From Heliocidaris tuberculata (lineage: Eukaryota; Echinodermata; Echinoidea; Camarodonta; Echinometridae), in NCBI GenBank assembly GCA_025618425.1, contig CM046844.1, positions 3,152,665-3,216,664 on the forward strand: a stretch of DNA of 64,000 bases, written 5' to 3'. The notes under the pieces are model-generated. The model ran no database searches, was not told where the DNA came from, and saw only the letters and a program-made list of their open reading frames with translations. This document shows, one piece after another, positions 46,108-58,157 of this stretch (its first letter is position 1; each line of letters starts with the position of its first letter). The position numbers were made by a program, and so were the translations under genes.

Positions 46108-46856
46108 TGTTTCAGCCTGCGAGTCGGCGAGAGTTATGTTCAGCCGCCTTTCAAACTTCACAAACTTTGTCATTGCCAGAAAAATGCCCAAATAAGGCAC
46201 CTAGCTCATGGAGGTGATTTTTATATTTTATCTCTACTCTTAGCATTATAACGAATTCCATTCCAACGTTGTTAGAATATGATATTTTTTGAGCGAATGG
46301 GGGCCTGAATTACTTATGTACATCTCTGTTGAGAAAATATTCAAATATTCATCGAGTTATATTGAAAAGTGTCAGGGGAAACTTTTTTTTGGTTGAGTAT
46401 ACTTATTCTCATATAACTTTTTTGTACAAGCGTTATGTTTCGCTACGCCAAAGTATGAAGCAGGTATATTACGGTCACTATGATAGTAATATTTTTCCTT
46501 AATGTTGACAGGTGTAAAAATCTTCCCTCTCCCTCATTCCGACATTTTCATTTTGTAATACCGTTAACAGAATTGACACGGATAACATTTTCATCGAATG
46601 TAATATGTCATAAGAATGCAAGGCGGATTTCATGATATATTTTGCACCTTCTATATGTGCTGTGCCCAGCGAATTTCAAACCGTATACAGAAGACAACCA
46701 TTGCTGCTTTTGTGCACTTGTGTCCTTCCATATGTCTGTATGTGAATATGAACTACGGGCGTTTTGTGAACTACGTGCGTTTTGTTCTTTTTTCTAGTGC
46801 TGACACGCATTCTGCGTGCTGCCGCGTGATTGTGTTTATATTGCACAAGAATATGG
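46108..46856. other. No gene seen
   Basis: Unique-looking DNA. The frame at 46616-46948 has no family signature and runs into the next repeat. Confidence 0.35.
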
Positions 46857-47125
46857 GGCGCCAATTGTTAACCTACTTAATCTGTATAAAATTGCCTCAT
46901 TTGGTGACAAAATTCACACAAAACTCTCCTCTGTTACAAAATTATTGAACAACAATTTATAACAAAGAAAATTTGAAAGGGTAATTTCATAACAAAAAAA
47001 TATATATTCTTTCCCCAAATTAATATGAAGAAATTATTTTCATTTTGTGACAAAAATTATTCTGTTACAAAATTCACATGTCCAATCTAATTTTGAAACC
47101 AAAAAATTAATATGACAAAATATTT
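46857..47125 (-). repeat. Inverted copy of the TTTTGTTACAAAATG element (left)
   Basis: Starts gcgccaattgttaacctacttaatctg and continues with cctcatttggtgacaaaattcac; the rest is degenerate 'tgttacaaaatt' repeats. The reverse complement matches 50395-50845 plus 51775-51895. Confidence 0.75.
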
Positions 47126-47362
47126 GGCCATTGTCTGGTGAGAGAGAGAGAGAGAGAGAGAAGGACAGAAAATAGAGAAACAGAGTGAATGTTGTTCTTT
47201 TGTTTCGATGTGGTACCACTGATCTCTCTGTAGAGATCAGAGCGTGGTACATGTATTGATGTTTTTTTGTGTTTTTGTGTTTTTTTTTGTGGGGGGGGGC
47301 GAAGTGCAGGGGGGGGGGCGGCGATGCATTCAGGTGTACTACTCATGGATTGTGTAGTAGTC

Positions 47363-47914
47363 CACCTGAGTATGGGGCAAAGTCAAAAGTGAAGGGTTGC
47401 AAAATGCCTTGTTATTGTCAACCAGTGAATTCTCCTTTCTTTGGAGGATGGATTGTGTCTTAAGTGATGTTGGGGTTGTCATTCATGAACGGGATGATGT
47501 TTTCTTCCTTTGTTTGGAAGATGAAAATGTGATTTGAGTCTGTATGAAACTCAAACACAGTGATAATCCCACTATCGTTCGTTTAAAGCACATTCCATCT
47601 TCCAAACAAAAGGTGAAAACAACATTTCACTTCATGAATGACCACCTCAACATTATTAGAAATATAATTTCATTCTCCAAACAAAATGAACTGTTGAAAA
47701 AAAAATGCAACGTTTCACCTAATAAACTTGTGTTTTAATCAGTCGATTAAAACACACTTCATCTTATAAACAAAAGAAGAAACATCACACTTCATTCATA
47801 GATGACCACCTCAACATCACTCAAAAACAGAAATTTATCCTCCCAACACTAGAAAAGAAAGGAGAACTCAAGGTTGACAACATTTCACTTTTGACTTGGC
47901 CTCGTATTCAGGTG
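47363..47914. repeat. Foldback repeat with three related segments
   Basis: The arm at 47363-47535 (agtcaaaagtgaagggttg, ttctcctttctttggagg, aagtgatgttggggttgtcattcatgaa, tttgtttggaagatgaa) is the inverted relative of 47745-47914. A third segment at 47569-47650 is a direct relative of the right arm (cattccatcttccaaacaaaagg, tgaccacctcaacatta). Confidence 0.8.
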
Positions 47915-47925
47915 TATTGCACATT

Positions 47926-48444
47926 CCATGAATAAATAATCAGTACAAATGGGCATCATTGTAAAAGGGAATAAACATGCTTTTCCATTATGCCAAATCA
48001 AAATACGATTATACAGTAACAAGATAAATATCAAGGCCCAAACTTGACTTGCAGAACCTTTTTGAGGGGTTTATAACAGTGTGGGTCAATAAAAAAAGAA
48101 ACCCACAAGCCCCAATATATTCAGAACTAAGCAAAATCGCTGAAATTATAATAGTATATGATAGTTGATAATGCCTTCTTTAATTTGACAGGCTGTTTAT
48201 CAAAATCCGATCATGAATGACTGAGCACTTGCCAATTTTAATTTAAAAAACATGTCACTGAAAAATCGTCTTGCCCAAGCTTGGGCTGAATGGTGCTCAG
48301 GAGTTACTTTCATTATTGTGAGTGCATTCTCCTGGAATGGAGACCATTCAACCATCCTCGGGTTGACCGTCCATTTTCACTCAAAACTTAGACAGAGGCA
48401 AATTTTACGTGAATCAGGAAAAATGCTTCAGGGTGGCATTGTGG
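47926..48444. other. No gene seen
   Basis: The frame at 48252-48608 (118 codons) has an ATG but no family signature, and its middle is the hairpin at 48445-48515, so it is not called a gene. Confidence 0.35.
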
Positions 48445-48515
48445 CTCGGGTTGGGATAGCGCCTCCATCTCACTTTGTTCACCATCCAGTGAGATGGAGG
48501 CTATCCCAACCCGAG
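48445..48515. repeat. Near-perfect 28-bp hairpin
   Basis: Arms ctcgggttgggatagcgcctccatctcact (48445-48474) and agtgagatggaggctatcccaacccgag (48488-48515) pair with one bulged dinucleotide, loop ttgttcaccatcc. The length and loop are those of a small microRNA-like precursor or a recent template-switch. Confidence 0.8.
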
Positions 48516-48619
48516 GCCCCGGAACCAGAAGAAAACCCGGACACATCCCGCAGCTCAACCTACAGAATCACCTTAGCACATTCTGGACACTACAATATGA
48601 GTCAGTAAAAAGGAAACCC

Positions 48620-49965
48620 AGATTCAACCCTAAATATCGTTGTAATCAGAGCAGTTAGATTTAATATAAGATGCTCTCTTTGAAGCATATACTATTCCCT
48701 TTAATATTACACTTTGATCAATAAAATCCAAAAATGGACAGCTGAACATTAAATTCTATGGTCAAATCAAGTTTTGTTGAACTGTCTCCAAAACAAAACA
48801 ATAATAACATCTCGCTTGGTCTATCAAGTCTTCTTCTTCTCATCTTTCTATTCACGTTTTGTTCCTTTTCTTTTGTCTGTTTTTTTTTTCTTTTGTTAGA
48901 TTTCATCTTTTCTTTTCTTTTCTTTTCAATTCCTTTTTCGATAAATCTCTGATTTTCATACGCACATTCGTGTCATTTTAGGTTCCATTTCTAGCTTTCT
49001 TTTCCTATTCTTTATTTGCAATTAATTTTTCATACTCGTCTTTCCCTCTGTCTTTCATTCCCTTTTCTTATTCGGTAGGCAATGCCTATTTGCTTAGATT
49101 GTATGCAAACCATGTAAACAGTTTGGAGGCAAATATTAAACCGTTTCATGATTTGGGTCACCGACACACCCAGCTCTCAAGATGGCGATTTGTTGGCTTT
49201 GCTCGTTTTGTCAGTTCTGTTGTCTTAGGCCATGACTGTGTCTGGTGATCTGCTGGCCTTAGCACAGAAAAGGTACAAGCTCTACCTTCCTTTTAAACAT
49301 GATAATTCGCGATTATTCAGTGGTTATGCACAAAAAACGTCATTATTATAAACAGGTCTATTAGTCATTATCAATTTTTGTTATGTTGCAATACATAAGG
49401 CCAGTGAGGGTATAGACAAGACATGTATATACTTTAGCTTTAAATCAAACACTATGGAGGTTTTCCTGACCGCTTTACTCTTGACCTAGTGAGACTCTTG
49501 GTTGCTCTGCTGGCTGGTTCTGGCTGGTGTTGGTTGGGTGCTTTGGGTGACCTCTTGGGGTGACATCTCAGCGTTCCTTGTTACCTAATTATCACTGTTT
49601 TAGCTACTGTACTGCATTTTTGAAAAAAATATTTCCAACAGCACTACTTTTTTAATAACCTTTTCTGCCACCTTTATTCATGTTTTTATATATATTTATT
49701 TTTTCCCCTAATCATTGCAATCATGTTAATTATATTGAAATTTATATTGATTCAATAAAACATTATAAATAAGAAGAAACACTATAAATGATAGTATTAC
49801 TACAGTGATGTTCGATAACGCTTAGAGAAAATGTGGTATTATGCATTTACTGAACAATGTAAGATTATTATTATTATCATTATTATAAATCTCAAGTTCA
49901 GATAAATCTAGATGTAAGCTAGACTGTGAAGTAGAGCAAACACGTCGCAGCAGGGCGTCGCTAGA
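48620..49965. other. 1.3 kb without a supported gene
   Basis: Pyrimidine-rich DNA at 48820-48960 and 48990-49080, then unique sequence with a 'ggctggttctggctggtgttgg' repeat near 49511. Confidence 0.35.
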
Positions 49966-49969
49966 ACAT

Positions 49970-50110
49970 TTTGATGGGGGGGGGGGGGGGGGGTGTGACA
50001 CCCAAATTTGCCGACAAATTTGTAAGGTGTGATACCCAAATTTGCCGAAAATAATGCTGCACCCTAATCCCTCTCCCCCCACAAATAATAATAAAAGAAA
50101 ATCGTAGACG
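49970..50110. repeat. G-run repeat
   Basis: Starts cagggcgtcgctagaac, then a G run at 49977-49993, and gtgacacccaaatttgccgacaaa repeated as gtgatacccaaatttgccgaaaa. Similar starts precede the G runs at 57491 and 9470. Confidence 0.55.
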
Positions 50111-50394
50111 TAGAGATCTTGATCACAGGGGCCCATGGTGTAGCAGCCTATTGCCGAAGTAGGACGCCTTTTGCCCAAATATTTACTTTTCAATTCTAAA
50201 TTTCTACGTGCGAGCGAAGCGAGCGAGCAAATTTTTTTTGAACTTTTCGTAGTGAAAATGTACAGAAGTTACTTACACAAGTTATATAATTATCTGGGAA
50301 CCTTTCTTCCCCAATATGTGTGGATATTCTAGCAAAGAATTCTAGCAAAAACAAAAGAAAGGTTGGTCTAGTGCATTCTGTAACGAAATTGTTT

Positions 50395-50845
50395 TGGGGT
50401 ACAACATGATCACTTGCCCAAATTGGATATGTCATGTTTCTCGTGTAACAAAATGAGTTTTGATACGAAATGAACCTTGGAAAAAAAATCATTTTGTCTT
50501 GTTAAATTTGTAACAGAATGGGTTTGCATACAAAATGTGAAATGGAAAAAAAATGATTCTGTCATGTAAATTTTGTCACAGAATGAGTTTTGTTACAAAT
50601 TGAGAATGAACAAATTCTGTTATGACATGTCAATTTTGTAACAGAATGATTTTTGTTTCAAAATGAAAATGGACATATATTTTTGTAACAGAATGTTTTT
50701 TGTTACAAAATGAAATTGGAAAAATAATTTCGTCATGTTAATTTTGTCACAAAATGATTTTTGTTACTTTGTTACAAAATGAAATTGGACATTTTAATTT
50801 TGTAACAGAATGATTTATGTCACAAAAAGAAAATAGACAAAATAA
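50395..50845 (+). repeat. Minisatellite of about 60 bp built on TTTTGTAACAGAATG
   Basis: At least seven degenerate units contain ttttgt(a/c)acagaatga and tttgttacaaaatgaaa(a/t)tgga with aaaaatcattctgtcatg between. The unit is itself made of alternating inverted half-words (TTTTGTTAC / GTTACAAAA). Confidence 0.85.
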
Positions 50846-51774
50846 TATAAAGTATTTGTGGAGTTTATCAATACGCGTTTAGGGTATCTTTTCCCCCTTA
50901 GTTGTCTGGATTTCGCCGGGGGATTTTGTACGATCTAGAATTGCACGAGTCTCTTTTGAAAACTTTAATCGCTTATCCCACCCCCCCCCCCCCCGACAAC
51001 CACCACCACCTACTACAGGCCCAGGTCCCTTATACATACGCCAGACGATCTCGATCTCGAGTTACAGTATGTACAGCATGCGTACGTACGTAAAAAGAAG
51101 ATATGCAGCGCAGATCGATATCGCGATGTGTATGCACAGCTAGCTTACAGTGCCACAGAACAGCTAAGTATTGGTAAGAATATTTGTGGTCAAATACAAA
51201 CTCTCAGACAGAAATAATATGAGGTATATTTGAAGGGGAGTGCCTAAAATATTGTTCTCTATCATTGTAACCTCTTCCTATTACTCAGCAACATTTAACT
51301 TTATCAAGAACTCTTTAATCAAGAACGAGATTACATGTATGTTTTAATCGTGTTCATATTTCTTTTTTCTAAATAAATTATTCTAAGATGTTTTCAGAAA
51401 CAGACACGGTAGTTATCATCCTTTGTTATTCTACACAAGCATCTAAGGGGAGATATCCAGTGGAGAAATAACTCGGTGTTGTCACATGTGTAAATTACTA
51501 TTGTTAATATCAAAAATAGTTGCTATTGACAGGTATGTTTGAGAGGTTTAATTTAAATTGAGGTAGACTTTGTGAAGGACTAAATGTTTAAGGTAGTTAA
51601 ACCTTGACTTTTTAGAGGTTTAATGGAGGCAGACCTTGTTTAGGGGTACGTTATATGGGTAATACATGTTCAGGGGGTAAAATTTTCAAGAAAGCACGCG
51701 ACCAATGGATAAAACTTGTTAAGGGGGCGTTTGGAAAACCTAGTTGAGGGGCAGGGTTCAAAAATTTCCTTGTC
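50846..51774. other. No gene seen; probable insertion in the minisatellite element
   Basis: 930 bp absent from the inverted copy at 46857-47125. It contains a C run at 50981-50995 and three 'gaggtttaat' words (51542, 51615) with 'ttgtttaggggta' type sequence. No exon is supported. Confidence 0.4.
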
Positions 51775-51895
51775 AAATTCATTTTGTTACAAAATGAACT
51801 GCCGTTCAATAATTTTGTGAGTTTTAAGTGAATTTTGTAACAAATGAGGTAATTTTGTACAGAATAAGTAGGTTAACACTTGGCGCCCCATACAA
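51775..51895 (+). repeat. End of the TTTTGTTACAAAATG element (right copy)
   Basis: Includes ttcattttgttacaaaatgaac, ttcaataattttgtgag, acaaatgaggtaattttgta and agtaggttaacacttggcgcc, the reverse complement of 46857-46960. It ends about 140 bp before the inferred TMEM45-like exon start. Confidence 0.8.
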
Positions 51896-52040
51896 GAATA
51901 CCATTAAAATAAGGAGCGTACGATGCAAAGGGAGGCGCCAATTGAACGTGCACTAATTACATGTACGAACACTGTCGGAATTATTCAGGGAAATCACTCT
52001 TCGATCTGTTGTGCCGATATACTTTTTATTCAGCGAATAC

Positions 52041-52079
52041 ATGGTGGCAGGAAAGAGTAGATCTACCTTGAGGAAGTGA
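52041..52079 (+). promoter_or_regulatory. 12-codon upstream ORF in the TMEM45-like leader
   Basis: ATG at 52041 encodes M-V-A-G-K-S-R-S-T-L-R-K and stops at TGA 52077-52079, 17 bp before the main ATG. An acceptor-like ctttttattcAG at 52033 suggests the exon begins at 52034, so the uORF would be in the mature mRNA and could lower translation of the main frame. Confidence 0.45.
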
Positions 52080-52096
52080 ATATAAGAAGAGGGAAA

Positions 52097-52927
52097 ATGG
52101 GTTCCTTTGGTGGTCATGCATTACCAGGAGGATTCTTCATTGTTGTCGCTATCTGGTGGATCATACAGTTAGCCTACACCACGATAGCCCTAGATAGTGG
52201 CCGACAACGCCCCCGGTCTCGTGTGATGTACTGTCTGCATCGCGCACCTATCGAAGCCGGGTTCATCGTCTTCGGTGGCGTAGCCGGGATCATTGTGGAG
52301 ATGGCGTATTCAGAACCGATTCTAGTCCTCATCGACAGCGAAGGACACTGGGCGAATGACCGTGAATGGAGCCACTGCTCAATGTATACTTATTTCGGTC
52401 TCTATGGGTTCGTTAAACTCCTGGGGAGTACCTGTGTCCCATCTGCAGCAAAATTTGAGCACGCGTTAGGCTCTTTGGCGTATGCAGTTGAAGGTTTTCT
52501 CTTCTTTTTCCACACCCATGGCAGAAGTGATCTTGATATCCACCTTCATACCCTGCTAGTCATGGCCATCTTTATTTGCTTCTTGTCAGCAGCGGCAGAG
52601 ACCTGGCGCAGTGAGGATACATTGATAAGGCTTATCCGAATTCTTTTCACGCTGGTACAGGGAACGTGGTTCTGGCACCTGGGTATAGTCCTCTATAGGC
52701 CTCCTTCGGGGAAGCCCTGGGATGGAGAGGATCATATGAACGTCATGTTCACTACCGTCATGTTCACATGGCACATCCTCATCGACATGCTGGTTCTCTT
52801 CGTCGTCTACAGCACCACGAAGCTGGCGTTGAAAGCCTGTGGTTTTCCGTCAGTGCGATACTCGCATATGAGCAGTGGTCAAGATGAAATGGAGGTCAAA
52901 CTCCTGGAAAGCAACTCAGAGTCGTAA
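52097..52927 (+). CDS. TMEM45 family (DUF716) multi-pass membrane protein
   Basis: Complete single-exon frame of 276 residues, about the length of human TMEM45A/B (275). ATG 52097 is chosen (A at -3, G at +4, then G-S-F-G-G-H-A-L-P-G, the conserved family N-terminus); an in-frame GTG lies upstream at 52076. Conserved landmarks are G-H-A-L-P-G (6-11), W-W (20-21), W-S-H-C-S-M-Y (91-97), V-E-G-F-L-F-F-F-H-T-H (131-141), L-D-I-H-L-H (146-151), V-Q-G-T-W-F-W (187-193) and a histidine-containing last membrane block W-H (225-226). About seven hydrophobic segments are visible; the C-tail (252-276) is hydrophilic and acidic. Family members sit in endomembranes; their biochemical role is not established. 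The GC-rich codon use contrasts with the AT-rich flanks and the frame is intact, so the gene is probably functional. Confidence 0.95.
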   Translation: MGSFGGHALPGGFFIVVAIWWIIQLAYTTIALDSGRQRPRSRVMYCLHRAPIEAGFIVFGGVAGIIVEMAYSEPILVLIDSEGHWANDREWSHCSMYTYFGLYGFVKLLGSTCVPSAAKFEHALGSLAYAVEGFLFFFHTHGRSDLDIHLHTLLVMAIFICFLSAAAETWRSEDTLIRLIRILFTLVQGTWFWHLGIVLYRPPSGKPWDGEDHMNVMFTTVMFTWHILIDMLVLFVVYSTTKLALKACGFPSVRYSHMSSGQDEMEVKLLESNSES

Positions 52928-53400
52928 AACAGTGATGGATTTAGAATTTTGAAATACAGAAATGGCGCAGAGGGCTATGCTTACGATTTCAATATTAGTG
53001 TACTCTTCATAACTGCATGGTAAGGATGAAAGGTTTTTGCCCCCACAAAAAGGTGCCCCCATCCCTGCCTCGTTCTGATGGACAAGTTAAGATCCAAGTG
53101 TGCCAACTAGTTTTATTGTGTGTTTCATAAGTCCTTATGTTTCTATTTGTAATGGATAAAGAATATAAAAATTACGTCAAATGGAGTTTAACTTGATATT
53201 TGAGCAGGAAAACGCACCACATAGACTAAATCGATGTATGAGACAAAATCTATGTAACTTTCCTTTTCCATGCTTTCCATCCTTGTTTTTCATCTTAATA
53301 GTACTTTCACACACCACATATTTTAACAGAATCGATTCCACTGAAGTGCATTATGAGTATGATCCCTTTAAAAACTTCAGCGTGACAGGAAATTTATACT
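52928..53400 (+). other. Presumed 3' UTR of the TMEM45-like gene
   Basis: Unique sequence from the stop to the first AATAAA. The open frame at 53181-53402 has no support. Confidence 0.4.
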
Positions 53401-53406
53401 AATAAA
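53401..53406 (+). promoter_or_regulatory. Polyadenylation signal AATAAA
   Basis: First AATAAA after the TMEM45-like stop, 474 bp downstream. A second one is at 53512-53517. Confidence 0.4.
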
Positions 53407-53519
53407 TAATCCAGTCATGGTAAATCACTGAAATTTGCATTAGACAATTACGTTTTCAAAAATACCATTAACCTTGAAGAGAAAATTCACATTTCCCAAG
53501 AGATTTGCATGAATAAACA

Positions 53520-56500
53520 CCGGAATGAAACGAGTAAGATATTTTCAGTTAAAATTGTATTTTTTTAAAGTGATATAATTTTTATATTATTCATAATTCA
53601 TCCGAAGCGAACAATTCATTTTCAAACAATGGCATCCAGGTACTGGAGTGAAACGACTAAAGTCTTTTTGATTATTGTTGCAGCGACAAGAAACTGATTA
53701 ATACATTTTAATTTATTCCATTAATATTCGACTTGCTGCCTGGAGTGTATGCTAGAGATAAGTGTTCAAAAAAGGATAAGAGTGCCATTGACTCTCTCAA
53801 TTGTGATCATCCATTGTTTTGCCTTTTTTTTTTTTTTTTTTTTTTTTGTCGTTTGACTGTCAGCATTGCTGCACAACTTTATGGAATAACCATTTATGTA
53901 ATCATATTTCAGAATAAGGTATCAAAATCACTTGCCATATGTGTATATTTATGATACGAGTGCAGTATTTTTTTAATCTTACGATGTACAAGTAGCTCTT
54001 GTACTGTTCCATAATTGCTTTCGCCAAATATATTGATGAGTGAGATTGCCTTTGCGATGATGTGTATAATCTGCAAACGCAGATATCGTCTATAATTATT
54101 TAAACATATACGTTCAGTAGCGGAGTAGTAACATTGTCACATAATATCGAAACTGTACACACTTTAAGATACTGAAATCAGGGAGGTTAGTGAACTAAAT
54201 CGTATGAACAGAAGACGTACCCTTTTGCATCCAACATTTAAAGGGAAATTTACAGAGATTTAAAACCAGACATTTATTTTTTCCTAATGTGTAACCGGTC
54301 ATTAGAAAGTGCTGATGAACTTTCATTCGCATTTTCTAAAGACCGACCAGATAGTTTGTCACTCATTCTCCTTTTGGACATTGATATATTCATCCACCCT
54401 CTCAACCTTTGAAACAGTCGCTTGTTCCAACAGTAACTTGTGTGGATTTTTACTAACGCCCTTGTTGATGCATAGATTGTATTTTTTTTCCTGGGTCTCA
54501 AAACGAGGAGCGGTGGGGGGAGGGATTTACGCCGAATCAGCAGTATGCTGGGTAGTGGATACACCGTTGAATTTCTTTTCCTTGGCATCCTCCCTTGATT
54601 TTTTTTGTGCTTTTTAAAATTTTTGTCCAGTCTTATTTTTTTTCTTTTCTTTTCTTTCTTTCTTTCTTTCTTTCTTTTTTTTTTTTTTTTTTTTTTTGGG
54701 GGGGGGGGGGGGGGGGTCGGCATGTAGCGGTTACGGGTTCATGGGCAGTGTGCCTTGCAAAAAACAGGGAGTGTATTCAACACTTTCTCAATTAGATCAC
54801 ATCTAAAAAGCAAAGGCAAATCCAAAGTAACATTAATTGGATTTCATCCCATCGTTTGTCTTTCATCAAATTATTATCCACGACTTTTTCAAGTTTAACC
54901 TGCCTGTCAAAATCATACAAAAATGATGGGACCAGTTTTATTTTCGTGTATTTTTGATCTCACAAGTTGCGGCCTGGTGATATGTTTATACAAAAAAAAA
55001 AGTAATAATAACACCCGTGTTTTGACTATGTTATATGAAAGGGGAAAAATCACTAAAAGGTCTTCATGCTCCTCTTTCGTTGTTCTGTAACAATTTTTCT
55101 CATTTTACATCTGAAATATCTTATTTTTATTAGGCTGTACAAGATCATTTCTTAGTTGAAATTCAAAGTGGCCGTATTAACACACGCAGACAGCATAAAT
55201 ACACTTTGATATTCGTCTCGTGATTGCATTACTATCTTAAAAGTTGTATTTTATAATTTATTGTCAGCTGATTGTGGTACATGTAGGTTTAAGTAAAGTT
55301 TTAACTTGGTATAATGCGTATGGTAATCTGAAAAAATGTCAATGCGAATCAAGCTACCAGTTGATTATTTTCATTTGAGATTAGAATTTCATATACAGTT
55401 GAAAGAATTTAATAAATGTCGCTATCATGTCTTTCTTACTGTTGAATTAACAGAGCATGGCGTTACTTTTAATTGTATCAATATCTCTGTGTTTAAAAAA
55501 AGGGGGTAAATGGTCATACGAATTCAGGACAGGAATGTCTAAATTTATCATTTCTTCTTCCTCTGAACGGCAGAAATGATATAAGTTTTGCTACGTTTTT
55601 GTAAAACTCATCAGTCTGAAGATAAATGCAAACAAATGATATGCTGATAAAATGGAAAAATTGCCAGTTTGTGTAGAAAAAGTGACCCTGTACGTTTCAG
55701 TATGCTGTCAACTTCGGGATTTTGATTCTTATTTTCGTGTTAAAAATTCCTGGCGTCAAATTTCACCATATGGTTCCCAAAGAAAATTGAAATATACGTC
55801 ATGCAGTTCACTTTACATGTAATTTTTGTGTGCATCGATTCACCTGCCCAGAACATAGCGCATAACGATCGGAATAGGGCTTTTCGATATTCGTTTTCCA
55901 TTCAAACCGTACTCTACCAATGGAGACAACTGGACAAAAACACACAGAACAAAATAAATAAGGTGATTAGTGAAGTAGTTAATTATCTACCCGCAGCAAC
56001 TGACTATTGGGTCAAGTACATGCTGTAGAGTTACTTATCAAAGTGGCTGCAAAATTATATTGATGCTCTGACACACAGCTGCATAATCTCCACGTGCCCA
56101 CCCCCCCCCCCCGCCCCCTGGCAGATACGCCACTATTTAGGGCCATGGAGCTTCCTTACCCCATTTTCGAAATGCCATGCACTTGATGCATATTCTGCCC
56201 ACCTCCCTGCATATAACAGTGATCTATTTGCATGTAAATTAAGGGCCTGTACCTATTGACCAATAACAATTACGATAATATAAACTGCTCCAAAATCAGT
56301 CTTATAGCCGATATTCAATTCAATACTATTATTCAGGAATATCATTTACTCACTTTTGGGCCTAGGTATAATACGATATGGGCACGATTTATATTACTCG
56401 TTGTCATCACGATTTAAATAGGCCGAGAAGGGGCATGCCCTTAATGTGCAGAGTAACGAAATTTAACTTTGGATTCAAAGTAAGGTAAGCATATAAATAA

Positions 56501-56919
56501 ACTACAATAAAAAAATTTCCATTTCTATTTTATGTGCAAATGCAAACCGGCATTCAGATCAATAGGTAATAGTGGGCTTACAGTACAGTATAACATTAAT
56601 TTCCATCTGAGTCAGCAGAAATTCTCCCACACCGGTCAGTCATATAAAAACACAGTTACAATCCAAAAACAGACATATTATACTACATAAAATCAATATT
56701 GATCAATTCCTCTAGATGCATATTTATGTGTGGGTGTGGGGTATGTGTGTTTGCGTGTGCGCTGCTGGGTATGTCTGATGTGTTTGCGTTTGTTTACACC
56801 TATAAATGGGTAGATGTGTGTTAAAAACCAGTGGGACAGATCTTTCTTACATACTGTATAGCCTTAGGCCTGCAATACATTAAACAAATTTCTAACTTCA
56901 ACCTTGTACCCAACACTCC
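53520..56919. other. 3.4 kb without a supported gene
   Basis: AT-rich DNA with a T run at 53826-53848, a T/C then T then G homopolymer at 54635-54716 and a C run at 56101-56112. The frame at 55801-56028 has no recognised family and no splice sites. Confidence 0.4.
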
Positions 56920-57070
56920 ACCTAACCTAACCTAACCCTAAACGTAACCTAAAACCTTATTGCAACCCTAAATCCTATCTGAGCCTTACACCCTCAACGA
57001 ATTGAGCTGGAGCATTTGTCACCTTAGCGAATGTCACATCACCAAACGGCGACCCCCCCCCCCCCCCCCA
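56920..57070. repeat. CCTAA telomere-like repeat with 'gcatttgtcacc' end
   Basis: Three CCTAA units and ccctaaacgtaacctaaa at 56923-56955, then ggagcatttgtcaccttagcgaatgtcac, related to the inverted ends of 38968-39180, and a C run at 57052-57069. Confidence 0.6.
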
Positions 57071-58157
57071 ACCCCCTATGTACAGAGTATTATTATTGGA
57101 TTCATTTGTTCATTCTCCACTCGATCAACTTGCTCTGGCACAACAGAGAGCTATACATACATATATGGCGCCACCATAAGACCATAATACCCTAAGTAAA
57201 TCTCCCAAAACAGTGAACAGGTCCTACAGTTTCTGTCAGTGATGTAATTCCGAAAGTGAAGGTGTATTTCTTTCCCGTTTTGGTAAAGAACCATTTCACT
57301 TTGGTATTTCAGTAATTATTACTGACAGATAATGAAACATATGCCTAAATTTCCGCAATTCATTCTGGGTCAAACGATTTTTATCCCAGAAGTAATTAGG
57401 CGCGTGTGACGTACCTATACATGTATAGTTATTTGCTTTCTTCCCTCACACTCAAACTGAACAAGTGAATGCAGACCTCTGCTATCCACAGGGGCGTCGT
57501 TCCGTTTTTCGGATGGGGGGGGGGGGGGAATGAATGTATATAGTACCCTTCATGACTTTGTAACCCCTCTCAATTACCAGCTTCTCCTGGGTTTAATGAA
57601 GCAGGGAAAATTAGAAAATTTTCACGCGGAGAAATAATTGAAGGCTGATCGTGTAATACCTTTTGTATTTCATTGTTTGGAAGGTTTCATTTCCTGAGTT
57701 TTGCATCATTAAAAAAAAAAAAATTACACCTCCGGATTTATGGGGAGGGGGGGGGGGGGGGAGCAAACGATATGTTTGCCCCATACTCAGGATATTTCAA
57801 ATTTTATTTCAGATCCAGATTCAGATTCAAAGTACATCTTTTACTTTCTCATAATCAAATAAATACCAGTATGAAATGTACATGATTCACAAAGATTCAT
57901 ATCAGAAATGCGTTCAATTTTGCTCTTCGTGGGCTTCATTTAACGAGAAATATATATTTTAATCCTTTAATCAGTGGTATCTAATGTACAATCAATAACA
58001 ATCAATTTTGTGTTACAGAAATAACAATTCATTGTTTGATAAAATTATGTAAGAAAGAAGGAGATATATTTTTTCATGACTTATTGATGCTAAATCGACC
58101 TCTATGTTACAGGGCCGTCATATTGATAGTAAGTGTAAAGAAACAATTTTTATCGGT
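57071..58157. other. No gene seen; two G-run repeats
   Basis: G runs at 57515-57528 (after ggggcgtcgttccg) and 57746-57761, then 'agatccagattcagattcaaag' at 57812-57833, a probable retroposon tail. No exon supported. Confidence 0.35.

Noticed and set aside
48252..48608. 118-codon plus-strand frame
   Set aside because: Its centre is a hairpin and it has no recognisable motif.
55801..56028. 75-codon plus-strand frame
   Set aside because: No family, no splice sites, and AT-rich codon use like the surrounding DNA.
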